Positions 27,324-35,444 of a stretch of DNA of 64,000 bases are shown here, piece by piece. The stretch's first letter is position 1. Every line of letters starts with the position of its first letter. The notes below the pieces were generated by a model. It was not told the origin of the DNA. It ran no database searches and saw only the letters and a program-made list of their open reading frames with translations. Source of the stretch: an uncultured Acetatifactor sp. (lineage in GTDB: Bacteria > Bacillota > Clostridia > Lachnospirales > Lachnospiraceae); assembly GCA_910587555.1 (NCBI GenBank), contig CAJULV010000006.1:1-64000 (forward strand). The letters run 5' to 3'. Position numbers and translations under genes: made by a program.

Positions 27324-28086
27324 TTGCGCTTCCTCCTCCCAGATGCGCGGTCACATTGAGAATCCGCTCGTAGAAGTCCGGGCGGGATTCCGTTTCCATG
27401 TCTCTGCGCAGTTCGTGAAAAATCATGCCGTCCTGGATAAACAGTATCCTCCGGCAGTAGCTTGCCGCATTGGTGTCGTGGGTAACCATCAGGATGGTGG
27501 TGTTTTTGTCCTGATTTAAACCGGAGAGCTTCTCCATCAGCGATTTTGCGTTCCGGGAATCCAGTGCGCCCGTGGGTTCGTCCGCCAGGATAATGCCGGG
27601 CGTTAAAATCAGGGCCCTGGCGGCTGCCACCCGCTGTTTCTGGCCGCCGGACATCTGGGAGGGAAATTTATCCAGTACATCCCGGATTTCCAGATAGTCG
27701 GCCAGGCTGTGCAGGCGCTTGCGGCTTTCCTTCTCCGGCACATTCTGGATGGACAGGGGCAGGAGGATGTTTTCCTTTCCGGTGAGGTTATCCAGAAGTT
27801 CGAAATTCTGGAACAGATAACCGATTTGCTTTCCCCGGTATCCGGCAAGGGCAGCGCCCTTCAGTTTCAGCACGGAAGCGCCGTTCATGATAATGCTGCC
27901 GCTGTCCGGCCGTATCACCGTGGCGATACAGTTCAGCAGGGTGGATTTCCCGGAGCCGCTGCTTCCCATAATGCCCAGGAATTCCCCTGCCATGACCTGG
28001 AATGTGATGCCGTCCAGGGCTTTGGTGGGGTTTGCGGGCTTTCCGTAGTATTTTTTCAGTGCGTTGATTTCAAGTACAGGTTTCAT
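27313..28086 (-). CDS. BceA-like ABC transporter ATPase
   Basis: 257 aa. Walker A MGSSGSGKSTLLN, Q loop IGYLFQNFELLDNLTGKENI, signature MSGGQKQRVAAARAL, Walker B GIILADEPTGALDS and switch-region His in ILMVTHDTNAASYC are all present. It begins the minus-strand operon that continues with permease, regulator and kinase. It drives the BceB-like permease in peptide-antibiotic detoxification. Its promoter must lie in the 28.1-28.5 kb gap, which contains a 39-bp tandem repeat. Confidence 0.96.
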   Translation of the reverse strand: MKPVLEINALKKYYGKPANPTKALDGITFQVMAGEFLGIMGSSGSGKSTLLNCIATVIRPDSGSIIMNGASVLKLKGAALAGYRGKQIGYLFQNFELLDNLTGKENILLPLSIQNVPEKESRKRLHSLADYLEIRDVLDKFPSQMSGGQKQRVAAARALILTPGIILADEPTGALDSRNAKSLMEKLSGLNQDKNTTILMVTHDTNAASYCRRILFIQDGMIFHELRRDMETESRPDFYERILNVTAHLGGGSANVL

Positions 28087-28138
28087 GTCTGAGCCTCCCG
28101 GTTGTTTGTAAGTCTGGTCTGCATGTTTGAGCTTGTGT

Positions 28139-28333
28139 GGCTTGTGAGTCAGAATTGCATATCAGGTTTGCAGGTCTGGTTCGTGAGTCAGAATTGCATA
28201 TCAGGCATGCAGGTCTGGCATGTAGTCCTGAATTGTATATGTGTTATGCAAGTGTGGCTTGTGAGTCAGAGTAGCATATCAGGTTTGCAGGTCTGGCTTG
28301 TGGGCTGGATTGTATATTTGGCTTGGTGCCTGT
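28139..28333 (+). repeat. 39-bp tandem repeat, five units, between divergent genes
   Basis: Units start at 28139, 28178, 28217, 28256 and 28295; each begins GG and contains GTGAGTCAGAATTGCATATC or a variant. Units 1, 2 and 4 are close; 3 and 5 are diverged. The 39-base period keeps one frame open as a 13-residue repeat (VSQNCISGLQVW), but without ribosome binding site or family. It lies in the 460-base gap between the BceA-like start and the kinase gene at 28547; the rest of the gap (28334-28546) is AT-rich leader. Confidence 0.85.
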
Positions 28334-28546
28334 TTGACTTTTCGGCATGCCGATTCCGCTGCGGTGATTCTATGGTAACACAGGAAGGGGAAAAAGGATA
28401 CTTACAGTAAATGAAAGGTATTGGCTAAATAAACGATTTGAGAATATAATGAGAGTGCCTGGATGGGGTGTTTGTATTCTTCTATTTGAGGAAGGCTGTG
28501 GGCAGGGGGCTGGAATACAAAAGAAAGCAAAGAAAGGAAATAAAAA

Positions 28547-29647
28547 ATGGAGTTGGTAGTATTTTTACAGGAGATTGTACAACAGTTTGGATTGGGGGAA
28601 TTAACAGCATTGCCCCAGAGGGTTTCAGGGGGATATATGCACAGGATGTATAAAGTGGAAACTTTAGCAGGGGTGTATGCGCTGAAGCTTTTAAATCCGG
28701 TCATTATGAAAAGACCTAATGCCATGAAAAATTTTCGGAGAGCAGAGAAACTGGAGCGGATTTTGCAGGAAAATGGAATTCCCGTCATACCGGCGCTTGA
28801 GAAAGATGGTTTGAAAATGCAGTGTCTGAACGGGCAGTATTATTATTTTTTTAACTGGTGTGATGGGAGTGTAATGGAATGGCATGAAATCGATCTATTG
28901 CATTGCAAAACTGCGGGGAATCTGTTGGCGAAGATTCACAGGATTCCGTGCGGAGAGGGACGAACATATTCCAATCAGGAGGTGCGGGAGACATTTGGGT
29001 ACGACAAAGGACCGGTCGTTTGGAATGGACAGGAAAGCGTGAACCGGGAAGGAGGTGCATTTTACGGGAAGGAAGGCATGATTTACGAAGACTGGGACGG
29101 TTATATCGAACTGGCGGCAGAGGCATGCCCCGAAATGGAAAGGGAACTGGCGGAGAGCCGGAATCTTTTGTGGCAGGCACAGAGGGAGTACAATGCTGCC
29201 GTAAAAAGTGCGCCGAATGTGCGCTGTATCTGCAATGGGGACATGGACAGCAAAAATGTATTGTGGAAAGGCTATGAGCCATATGTAATCGACCTGGAAT
29301 GTCTGGATTATGGAAATCCTTTTACGGAAATGTTCCAACTGGCATTAAACTGGTCCGGAGCGGCGGTGTTCGAGTTTGAGTACGCACATTTTGCATGGTT
29401 TATCCGGGAATATTGTCAAGTATATGGAGAGGTGTCGGTGGACTGGAAAGCACTCTCAGGTGTTGGCTATTACTGGTTGGACTGGTTGGCCTATAATGTC
29501 AGGAGGAGCCTGGGAATAGAGTGCTGTGATGAGGAAGAGCGGTGGTTGGGTATCCGAGAGGCACAGAAGACGCTGCGGCGGATTCGGTATTACGCCTCCA
29601 TTCGAGAGGAGGTGATAGATTGGCTTGTTAGGGTGGTTTTGCATTAG
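28547..29647 (+). CDS. Aminoglycoside-phosphotransferase-fold kinase
   Basis: A 366-aa protein-kinase-like phosphotransferase. The glycine-rich start LPQRVSGGYMHRMYKVETLA is followed by YALKLLNP with the ATP-contacting Lys. The Brenner-type catalytic motif is CNGDMDSKNVLWKG, with Asp and Asn in the H-G-D-x-x-x-x-N arrangement (Asn replacing the usual His). VIDLECLDYGNPF supplies the metal-binding Asp. APH/choline-kinase members phosphorylate small hydroxyl or amino compounds, among them aminoglycosides, choline and homoserine. Substrate cannot be inferred and resistance should not be assumed. AAAGGAAATAAAAA precedes the ATG. A MITE-like element follows. Confidence 0.85.
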   Translation: MELVVFLQEIVQQFGLGELTALPQRVSGGYMHRMYKVETLAGVYALKLLNPVIMKRPNAMKNFRRAEKLERILQENGIPVIPALEKDGLKMQCLNGQYYYFFNWCDGSVMEWHEIDLLHCKTAGNLLAKIHRIPCGEGRTYSNQEVRETFGYDKGPVVWNGQESVNREGGAFYGKEGMIYEDWDGYIELAAEACPEMERELAESRNLLWQAQREYNAAVKSAPNVRCICNGDMDSKNVLWKGYEPYVIDLECLDYGNPFTEMFQLALNWSGAAVFEFEYAHFAWFIREYCQVYGEVSVDWKALSGVGYYWLDWLAYNVRRSLGIECCDEEERWLGIREAQKTLRRIRYYASIREEVIDWLVRVVLH

Positions 29648-29657
29648 GATTAAAACT

Positions 29658-29753
29658 TGGGCTGTCGCATGAAAAGTTTTATACACCAGATATAGATATA
29701 GCTGGCAACCGGATATCTTGTATCAGGTACAGAATTTTTTATTGCGACAGCCC
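29658..29753. mobile_element. MITE-like element with GGGCTGTCGCA terminal inverted repeats
   Basis: A 96-base non-coding element starts GGGCTGTCGCA and ends TGCGACAGCCC, with the similarity extending further inward (an AAAA tract, then TTTTATACA/TTCTGTAC). The ends resemble terminal repeats of some Firmicutes insertion sequences. No clear target duplication is visible. It could also act as a hairpin terminator for the upstream kinase gene and the convergent PARG gene. Confidence 0.6.
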
Positions 29754-29794
29754 TAAGACAAAGAACGACAATTTCTAATTTTCGTATTGCCGTT

Positions 29795-30835
29795 TTAATT
29801 ACAGCGGCTGAACGTATTTCGGGAAAAAATATCCTGGAACGGCATAATGCAGGACTGAGAGACGGATTTGTCCAAAACCGCAAAGATAACTGTCCGGAAG
29901 ATATCCGGAAAGTGGTTCTCCAACAATTCCTGCCACCATGCCGCCACCTCATTGGGATCATTGCGGAATACGCCGCAGCCATAGGCACCCAGAATCAGGT
30001 GAGAGCATTTCTGGCTGGCAAAGATGGCCAGGGCAAGTTTCATCCGCTCCCGCATTGCCTGTTTTGCCAGGGCAGCATCCTCGCCTTTCAGCAGCACCTG
30101 TCCCATATTGACAGCGGGCAGAGTCAGAACGGAGGCGGTGACGGGTTTCTCCAACAGCCGGAAAGAGCCGTCCCGGAAAAAGACTACATCCGGAGAGTAA
30201 ATGGCATGGTTGGTATACATCATGGTATTACAGGCCCGATTGTTTTTGTAGTAGGTTTCGTGAGCGACTAAAGTGTTGTAGAGGCAGCTGGAGGCGGCGA
30301 GGCTTTCTTCCTGGGCCATGGCGCCGTTGATGAAACCGCCGCCGGGATTTTTGGCGCTGGCGAAGTTGAGGACGGCAATGGGGCTGCTGCCTCTGGGGGA
30401 TGGGACGCAGGCGGAGATATCCTTTGCAGCGCCGGCCTTGGGCTGAAGGAGAGGATTTGGGTTTGCTTTGCCCCAGGGTTCCTGCCCGGGAATGCCGCTT
30501 TGGGCATGGGGGTGTAGCTCTTCGTGACAGAGATCTTTTGTTGATTCTTCGGGGAGTTCCCGGGGCAGCTCCTGGGACAGTTTCAGGATGGCGTCGACGG
30601 TGGAGCAGTTCCAGACCCGGACAACGGTTTTGGGGGATGGGGATGCTGTGTTGCTTTTCGGGCAGGGTTTGTCATATTGTTCCAGTAAGATCCGGCCCTG
30701 TTCCGGGGTCAGCAGGAAGCTTTCTTTAACGGAATGTTCCTGGAGTGCTTTGATTTCTATGGATTTATGTTGTGTTTCATAGTATCCCTTTTCCAGGATA
30801 TCCAGGGTTTCCCTGGCGATTTCTTTTCGGTTCAT
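29795..30835 (-). CDS. Microbial-type poly(ADP-ribose) glycohydrolase (TIGR02452-like)
   Basis: 346 aa from the ATG at 30835 (AAAGGAAA upstream; the open frame extends to 30925). ILNFA-type strand VLNFASAKNPGGGFINGAMA is followed directly by QEES: this is the PARG signature G-G-G-x-x-x-x-x-x-Q-E-E with two catalytic Glu. Later blocks HLILGAYGCGVFRNDP and VAAWWQELL fit the macrodomain-like fold. It would remove ADP-ribose polymers or reverse ADP-ribosylation. Odd feature: residues about 70-150 form a Pro/Ser-rich insert (PHAQSGIPGQEPWGKANPNP) likely disordered. The next gene starts 65 bases away on the same strand. Confidence 0.88.
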   Translation of the reverse strand: MNRKEIARETLDILEKGYYETQHKSIEIKALQEHSVKESFLLTPEQGRILLEQYDKPCPKSNTASPSPKTVVRVWNCSTVDAILKLSQELPRELPEESTKDLCHEELHPHAQSGIPGQEPWGKANPNPLLQPKAGAAKDISACVPSPRGSSPIAVLNFASAKNPGGGFINGAMAQEESLAASSCLYNTLVAHETYYKNNRACNTMMYTNHAIYSPDVVFFRDGSFRLLEKPVTASVLTLPAVNMGQVLLKGEDAALAKQAMRERMKLALAIFASQKCSHLILGAYGCGVFRNDPNEVAAWWQELLENHFPDIFRTVIFAVLDKSVSQSCIMPFQDIFSRNTFSRCN

Positions 30836-30900
30836 AATGGATTTCCTTTCTTTCTTTGAGGTCTGTGATGATGAGTGCCGTAGTGCAGCTTTCCTTATTT

Positions 30901-31674
30901 TTACAGTAGATTGTCGGCAATCCATCTGGCTACGCCGTCCTGTTCATTGCTTCCGCAGATTTGGTTGGCAGCAGCTTTTACTTCCGGCAGGGCATTGTCC
31001 ATTGCAATCCCGATGCCGCAGGATTGCAGCATGTCTATATCGTTGTAGTCGTCTCCGAAGGCGGCCACCTCTTCCGGAGAAATTCCATAGTGGGCAGCCA
31101 GGAGTTTGATGCCGTTTGCCTTGGTTGCCTGTCTGTTCATGATCATGGCAACCAGATTCTCCGAAAGCTGCAGGTACAAATTGTCCGGTATGTAGGCCCG
31201 GAAACGGTTCATGTCGTCCAGGGAGCGGGCTTCCACCAGGATTTTGTCTGCCACAAGATGTGCCGTCTCGTGGAAATCCTGGGTTTTGGTGTATTCAATG
31301 CCTGACCAGATCTCTTCGGGGGCACAATTGCTGTACATGGTATCATTGGCTTCAATGGAAATCCTGCTGTGGGGAAGTTCGTTCAGAAGGACAGAGGTGA
31401 TGGCAGCTGGGTTTTCAATCCCAAATTTAGCCAGGAGTCGGTTTCCCGCATAGATCAGGGCGCCGTTGTGGAAGATGGAAGCATCAAACTTCAGGAAGGG
31501 AAGGACTCCTTTTACGGCGCGGATGGGCCTGGCTGTGGCAATGGCAAAGAGAATACGGCGCTCTCGCAGGCGGGCCAGAACGGAGTCTGTAAATGGGGAA
31601 ATGGTTTTGTTATTTTTTAATAAGGTGCTGTCCAAGTCAGTGACGATCATTTTGATATTGGGATATTTTTCCAT
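30901..31674 (-). CDS. Cof-type HAD phosphatase
   Basis: 257 aa from the ATG at 31674; an upstream extension to 31920 is low-complexity and has no ribosome binding site. Motif I is MIVTDLDSTLL with the nucleophile Asp pair (Ser replacing Gly after the second Asp). Motif II lies near AIATARPI, motif III is the conserved Lys in RQATKANGIKLL, and motif IV is AAFGDDYNDIDML. A C2-type cap lies between. Members dephosphorylate sugar phosphates, flavin or pyridoxal phosphates; substrate unknown. It is likely co-transcribed with the PARG gene. Confidence 0.92.
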   Translation of the reverse strand: MEKYPNIKMIVTDLDSTLLKNNKTISPFTDSVLARLRERRILFAIATARPIRAVKGVLPFLKFDASIFHNGALIYAGNRLLAKFGIENPAAITSVLLNELPHSRISIEANDTMYSNCAPEEIWSGIEYTKTQDFHETAHLVADKILVEARSLDDMNRFRAYIPDNLYLQLSENLVAMIMNRQATKANGIKLLAAHYGISPEEVAAFGDDYNDIDMLQSCGIGIAMDNALPEVKAAANQICGSNEQDGVARWIADNLL

Positions 31675-32006
31675 GGGCGTTTTTACCTTTCCGGCGGGGC
31701 GTTTTGGATATTTTAGCATATCGGAAAGCGGAGGGCAAGGGGGTGAAGAAAATTGGGGAAGGCGGGAAAGATGGGAAATAGAGGCGGCTGACTGATCGAA
31801 AGGGGCGGATAAAGAAAGGATGGCATATTCCGAAAAGAAGTAGTAAAATAAAAACATGGCAGAGAATAGAGGATTTATATAGATTTTTTCATAAAGATGG
31901 TTTGTTGAATGGAAGGTCACAGGGTAATACAGGAGCCGTTAGGAAAGGGCGGATCAACAGGAACGGGTTGGGATAACGGGAATCAACGGATAGGAGGAGA
32001 CTGGCT
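31675..32006. other. Divergent intergenic region between the HAD and tag genes
   Basis: About 330 bases between outward-facing starts. It is purine-rich on the plus strand and contains AT-rich stretches (about 31840-31910) that could hold promoters for both directions. No gene or repeat is seen. Confidence 0.5.
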
Positions 32007-32609
32007 ATGGAACGGTGCGGATGGTGTCTGTGCAATGAGAAAATGATAAAGTATCATGACGAGGAGTGGGGCGTGCCGGTGCGGGACGACAGGAAGCAGT
32101 TTGAGTTCCTGATGATGGAGGTCATGCAGTGCGGGCTGAACTGGAATATGATGCTCCAGAAGAGGGAGATATTCCGGGAATGCTTTGACGGGTTCGATTA
32201 TGAGAAGGTGGCGGAGTACGGAGAGGAGGATATTCTGCGCATATTGGGGACGGAGGGGATGATCCGGTCCCGGCGGAAGGTGGAAGCGGTGATACATAAT
32301 GCCCGATGTTTTCGGAAGGTGCGGGAAGAGTTCGGGACGTTTTCGGAGTATCTCTGGGGATTTTCCCAAGGGAAGATGATTCTGTACATGGGGCATCAGA
32401 AGGGGCAGATTCCGGCCAGAAACGGGCTGTCGGACCGGGTAAGCGCGGATTTGAAGAAGAGGGGATTCAAGTATCTGGGATCGGTGACTGTGTATGCGCA
32501 TCTGCAGGCCTGCGGCATGGTGAATGATCATTGGGAAGGGTGCTTCCGGTATGGAGAGGTTATGGAAGGTGCGGAGACCGCAGGGGAGGAACGGGAGAAG
32601 GAAGCTTAG
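32007..32609 (+). CDS. tag: DNA-3-methyladenine glycosylase I
   Basis: A 200-aa base-excision glycosylase removing 3-methyladenine from alkylated DNA. The N terminus MERCGWCLCNEKMIKYHDEE has the zinc-binding Cys and His positions of Tag; EWGVPVRDDRKQFEFLMMEV and QCGLNWNMMLQKRE are the conserved substrate-pocket blocks. The C-terminal CGMVNDHWEGCFRY supplies the last His and Cys zinc ligands. Length is normal. GGAGGAGA precedes the ATG. It has no functional link to the ATPase gene downstream beyond strand. Confidence 0.95.
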   Translation: MERCGWCLCNEKMIKYHDEEWGVPVRDDRKQFEFLMMEVMQCGLNWNMMLQKREIFRECFDGFDYEKVAEYGEEDILRILGTEGMIRSRRKVEAVIHNARCFRKVREEFGTFSEYLWGFSQGKMILYMGHQKGQIPARNGLSDRVSADLKKRGFKYLGSVTVYAHLQACGMVNDHWEGCFRYGEVMEGAETAGEEREKEA

Positions 32610-32701
32610 GGTAGAGCCGCTTCTATGGCTTTCCCCTTTTTATGGTAATATATTATCAGAAAGTTTACAAGATTTACAAGAAAAATTTTGGAGATGGGCC
32701 T

Positions 32702-33523
32702 ATGATCTATTTGAGCAGCTTCTTGTTTTCGGAAGAGTCGGTGGAAAATCCCAATATTTATCCATATCATGTATTTGCCGGGAAAACGGAAAGGCGGCTG
32801 TATTTCGGTCCGATAACCATGCTGTACGGCAATAATGCTTCGGGAAAGTCCACTGTGCTGAATATTATTGCCAATAAGCTGAAACTGCAGGGGCAGGAGT
32901 ATGCAGCCAGTAATAAGTACGGAAGAGTGCTTTATTTTGAACGGTTTGTGGAGGAGTGCAGGTATACCCTGGGGGAACGGGAGGACGGCAGATCTTTTCG
33001 GGAAATTCCTTCGGGCAGCAGGTATATCAAGAGTGAGGATATTCTGTACGAAATTAAAAAGATACAGCAGGAACAGGTTCTCCAGGACGGTTATGTATAC
33101 GAGCATGTGAGAAGGGGAATGGACAAAGAGGCGGTGAGAGGGGCGTTGGATTCCTATGGGACACGGCAGCGGTTGGAGAACTTGATATATGCCCAGGAAA
33201 AGTATTCGAATGGGGAGACTGCATTGCAGATGTTAGAGGATTTCATAGAGCCGGATGGGCTGTATCTGTTGGACGAGCCGGAGGTGTCGCTTTCACCGGA
33301 GAATCAGGTATTTTTGGCCGAAAACTTGAATCGGATGGCCAGGTTTCTGGGGTGCCAGTTTATTGTTGCTACCCATTCGCCGTTTATGTTGGGGACGCTG
33401 CAGGGGAGAATTTATGATCTGGATTCCAGGGACTGGGTGGAGGCGGAGTGGACGGAGCTTGAGAATGTGAGGTATTTTTATCGGTTTTTTGAGGAGAGGC
33501 GGGGGGAGTTTGAGAGAGTATAA
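32702..33523 (+). CDS. Small stand-alone AAA (AAA_21-like) ATPase
   Basis: 273 aa from the ATG at 32702, where GGAGATGGG gives a ribosome binding site; an open extension to 32642 is less likely. Walker A is YGNNASGKST (about 42-51), Walker B YLLDEPEVSL (about 187-196), and a late FIVATHSPFML matches the ABC-type switch His. The short length and lack of long coiled coil suggest a predicted ATP-binding regulator of the AAA_21 type. Such ATPases occur both as housekeeping and in toxin/defence pairs. No obvious partner is fused; the next gene is 230 bases downstream. Confidence 0.85.
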   Translation: MIYLSSFLFSEESVENPNIYPYHVFAGKTERRLYFGPITMLYGNNASGKSTVLNIIANKLKLQGQEYAASNKYGRVLYFERFVEECRYTLGEREDGRSFREIPSGSRYIKSEDILYEIKKIQQEQVLQDGYVYEHVRRGMDKEAVRGALDSYGTRQRLENLIYAQEKYSNGETALQMLEDFIEPDGLYLLDEPEVSLSPENQVFLAENLNRMARFLGCQFIVATHSPFMLGTLQGRIYDLDSRDWVEAEWTELENVRYFYRFFEERRGEFERV

Positions 33524-33755
33524 ATAAATATTGTATATTATGATAATACACTTGGAGCTTGTATCGCGTCAAAAAAAGATTGAGGTATTTTGAGGGACAT
33601 GCTACAATATCCATAAGTGGTTTGTAGCCGGAGGCGGAAAATTTGGTTTTTCTAAAGACGCAGGATGTCTTCAGCAGAAATAAGTCTAAATGAGGGTTTT
33701 TAGCGGATGATTTGGGAATCATAATCATGTATGTATAAATGTCAGAGGTGCATAA

Positions 33756-34820
33756 ATGAAGATTAGTACATTAAAGTTAAAAAATTTTATGCTGTTTGAA
33801 GAAATTGAAATTAACTGGTCGAAAAATATCAACATTATCTGCGGAGCCAACAGTACAGGAAAAACAACCTTACTGAAAGTGATGTATTCCATGTTAAAAC
33901 CTATAAGCAAAGGGGCTGTCAAACCTACATCAAGGGAAATAGGAGAGCAGCAGTTTGTGGAGAAATTGCAGGGAGTTTTCCGCCCGGATGAGATGAAGAT
34001 TGGCAGACTGGTGAGCCGAAAACGCGGCAGTAACAGGGCTGAATTTTCTGTAGTTTTGGATAGTGGACAGAAGATTTCCATCGGATTCGGAAATCGCCAG
34101 GAGAATCATGCAGATGTGGAGATAGAGGGAAAGATTCCTGCAGGCGGATTTGATGCGATCTATATTCCAACAAAGGAAATGATTTCTACCACAGAGCATT
34201 TTACTGCTTTATATGAAGAATACCACCTTGACTTTGAAGAGATGTACTATGATCTTGCAAGATTTTTGGACCGCCCTCTTTCGAAAGGAGCTAATACGAG
34301 TGAGCAGGATGAGGTGCTTAGAAATTTTGAAAATATCATGAAAGGACAAATAGTCCAAAAAGATAAAAAGTTCTTCCTGAAGGTAAAGGGTGAGGGCGAG
34401 TTTGAGATGGGCTTGCTGTCTGACGGATATCGAAAGCTTTCTATGATTATCTATTTGATTTTATCCGGCAGTTTGAACAGGGATACGGTCTTGTTCTGGG
34501 ATGAGCCGGAGACGAATATGAATCCTAAAATGGTCAGGCCGATGGTGCAGGCTATGGTTGCTCTGGCCAGGATGGGCGTTCAGATTTTCGTGACGACACA
34601 TGATTACTTTGTTCAGCAGGAATTCAATATGCTGAAGGTATATCCGGAATTATGCCCGGATAATTTGGATATTTGTTTTCTGTCCTTGTATCGTGAAGAA
34701 GAGTCGCAGGAAGTGAAGTGTGAGATGGAACGGGCAGCGTCGGATTTGAAGCATAATGCTATTATGCAGGAATTTGATGCGATATATGATAGGGAGCAGA
34801 GGGTTATTTATGGTACTTGA
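33756..34820 (+). CDS. ABC-type AAA ATPase paired with a nuclease (candidate defence ATPase)
   Basis: 354 aa. MKISTLKLKNFMLFEEIEIN is a RecF/OLD-type N terminus. Walker A is CGANSTGKTT (about 29-38). A signature-like region MGLLSDGYRKLSMIIYLIL follows, then Walker B VLFWDEPETNMNP (about 248-260) and the switch His in IFVTTHDYFV. Only short helices lie between the lobes, so it is not an SMC-type long coiled coil. The ATG of the next gene, a PD-(D/E)XK-like protein, is inside its last codons (11-base overlap). ATPase plus nuclease pairs of this architecture are typical of phage-defence systems. Its sequence is AT-rich relative to the neighbouring tag gene. Confidence 0.85.
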   Translation: MKISTLKLKNFMLFEEIEINWSKNINIICGANSTGKTTLLKVMYSMLKPISKGAVKPTSREIGEQQFVEKLQGVFRPDEMKIGRLVSRKRGSNRAEFSVVLDSGQKISIGFGNRQENHADVEIEGKIPAGGFDAIYIPTKEMISTTEHFTALYEEYHLDFEEMYYDLARFLDRPLSKGANTSEQDEVLRNFENIMKGQIVQKDKKFFLKVKGEGEFEMGLLSDGYRKLSMIIYLILSGSLNRDTVLFWDEPETNMNPKMVRPMVQAMVALARMGVQIFVTTHDYFVQQEFNMLKVYPELCPDNLDICFLSLYREEESQEVKCEMERAASDLKHNAIMQEFDAIYDREQRVIYGT

Positions 34821-35403
34821 GGAAAGTAATATGCAGTTTGAATTTCCGGATAGCCTGACGACTGTGAAGTTCGACGAGGAATCATTCTATCGGAATAGTT
34901 TCAATAAATTTCCGGAATCAAAAGGGGTAGATTTTATTACTGACGGAAACGAATTTATAGCATTTATAGAAGTGAAAAACTGTCGGGGACATGAGGGAGA
35001 TAACCGGTGGCGTATTGCTCCTAATAACCTGAAACGAGATACTGTACATGTTTCCCATGATGTAAAACAGCGGGACAGTCTCGATATAGAAGTTGCGCAA
35101 AAGGTGGCGATGACACTTGCGGCTTTATGCGGTGCATATTCATTTGGAGATAGGAAAGATTCGTTGGGAAAGTTAGGAAAGATAGCGGCTTCTATTTCGG
35201 AAGAAAAATTTGCGAAGACTGAGAAAAAGAAGTTGATTATATTAGTTTTAGAGGGAGATTTCGGAACCCATACCAGGCCTAAAACAGTTATTATGTCCGA
35301 ATTGCAGAGGAATATTATGTCAAAATTGCAGTGGTTGGATTGTAGGGTTTCGGTTGTTGACTCGAGTACATATTGTGAGAAGGTTTTTAAGATGAATGCT
35401 TAG
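34810..35403 (+). CDS. PD-(D/E)XK-like nuclease partner of the ATPase
   Basis: 197 aa from the ATG at 34810. The frame is open from 34756, but the family-like segment starts after MVLEESNMQFEFP and the overlap arrangement favours this start. GVDFITDGNEFIAFIEVKN gives Asp41, Glu54 and Lys56, the D-x12-E-x-K pattern of PD-(D/E)XK nucleases, with hydrophobic strands before each. A later strand reads KKLIILVLEGDFGTH. I cannot assign a named family. Translational coupling to the ATPase implies one complex in which ATP binding gates cleavage; this is inference from architecture. Confidence 0.75.
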   Translation: MVLEESNMQFEFPDSLTTVKFDEESFYRNSFNKFPESKGVDFITDGNEFIAFIEVKNCRGHEGDNRWRIAPNNLKRDTVHVSHDVKQRDSLDIEVAQKVAMTLAALCGAYSFGDRKDSLGKLGKIAASISEEKFAKTEKKKLIILVLEGDFGTHTRPKTVIMSELQRNIMSKLQWLDCRVSVVDSSTYCEKVFKMNA

Positions 35404-35444
35404 ATGGTAAAATAGTATAGTTAAGAAGGAATAAAACGAGAAAG

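Noticed and set aside
28139..28333. CRISPR array
   Set aside because: The 39-bp units are directly contiguous and diverged, without unique spacers; no cas genes are in the window.
28102..28410. 102-codon frame made of 13-residue repeats
   Set aside because: It arises from the 39-bp tandem repeat; there is no ribosome binding site and no known protein family.
28547..29647. Aminoglycoside resistance gene
   Set aside because: Only the general APH fold is visible; many family members act on housekeeping metabolites.
33756..35403. Calling the ATPase/nuclease pair Septu, Gabija, Lamassu or PARIS
   Set aside because: No HNH, TOPRIM or Cap4-type domain and no long coiled coil; the assignment would be a guess.
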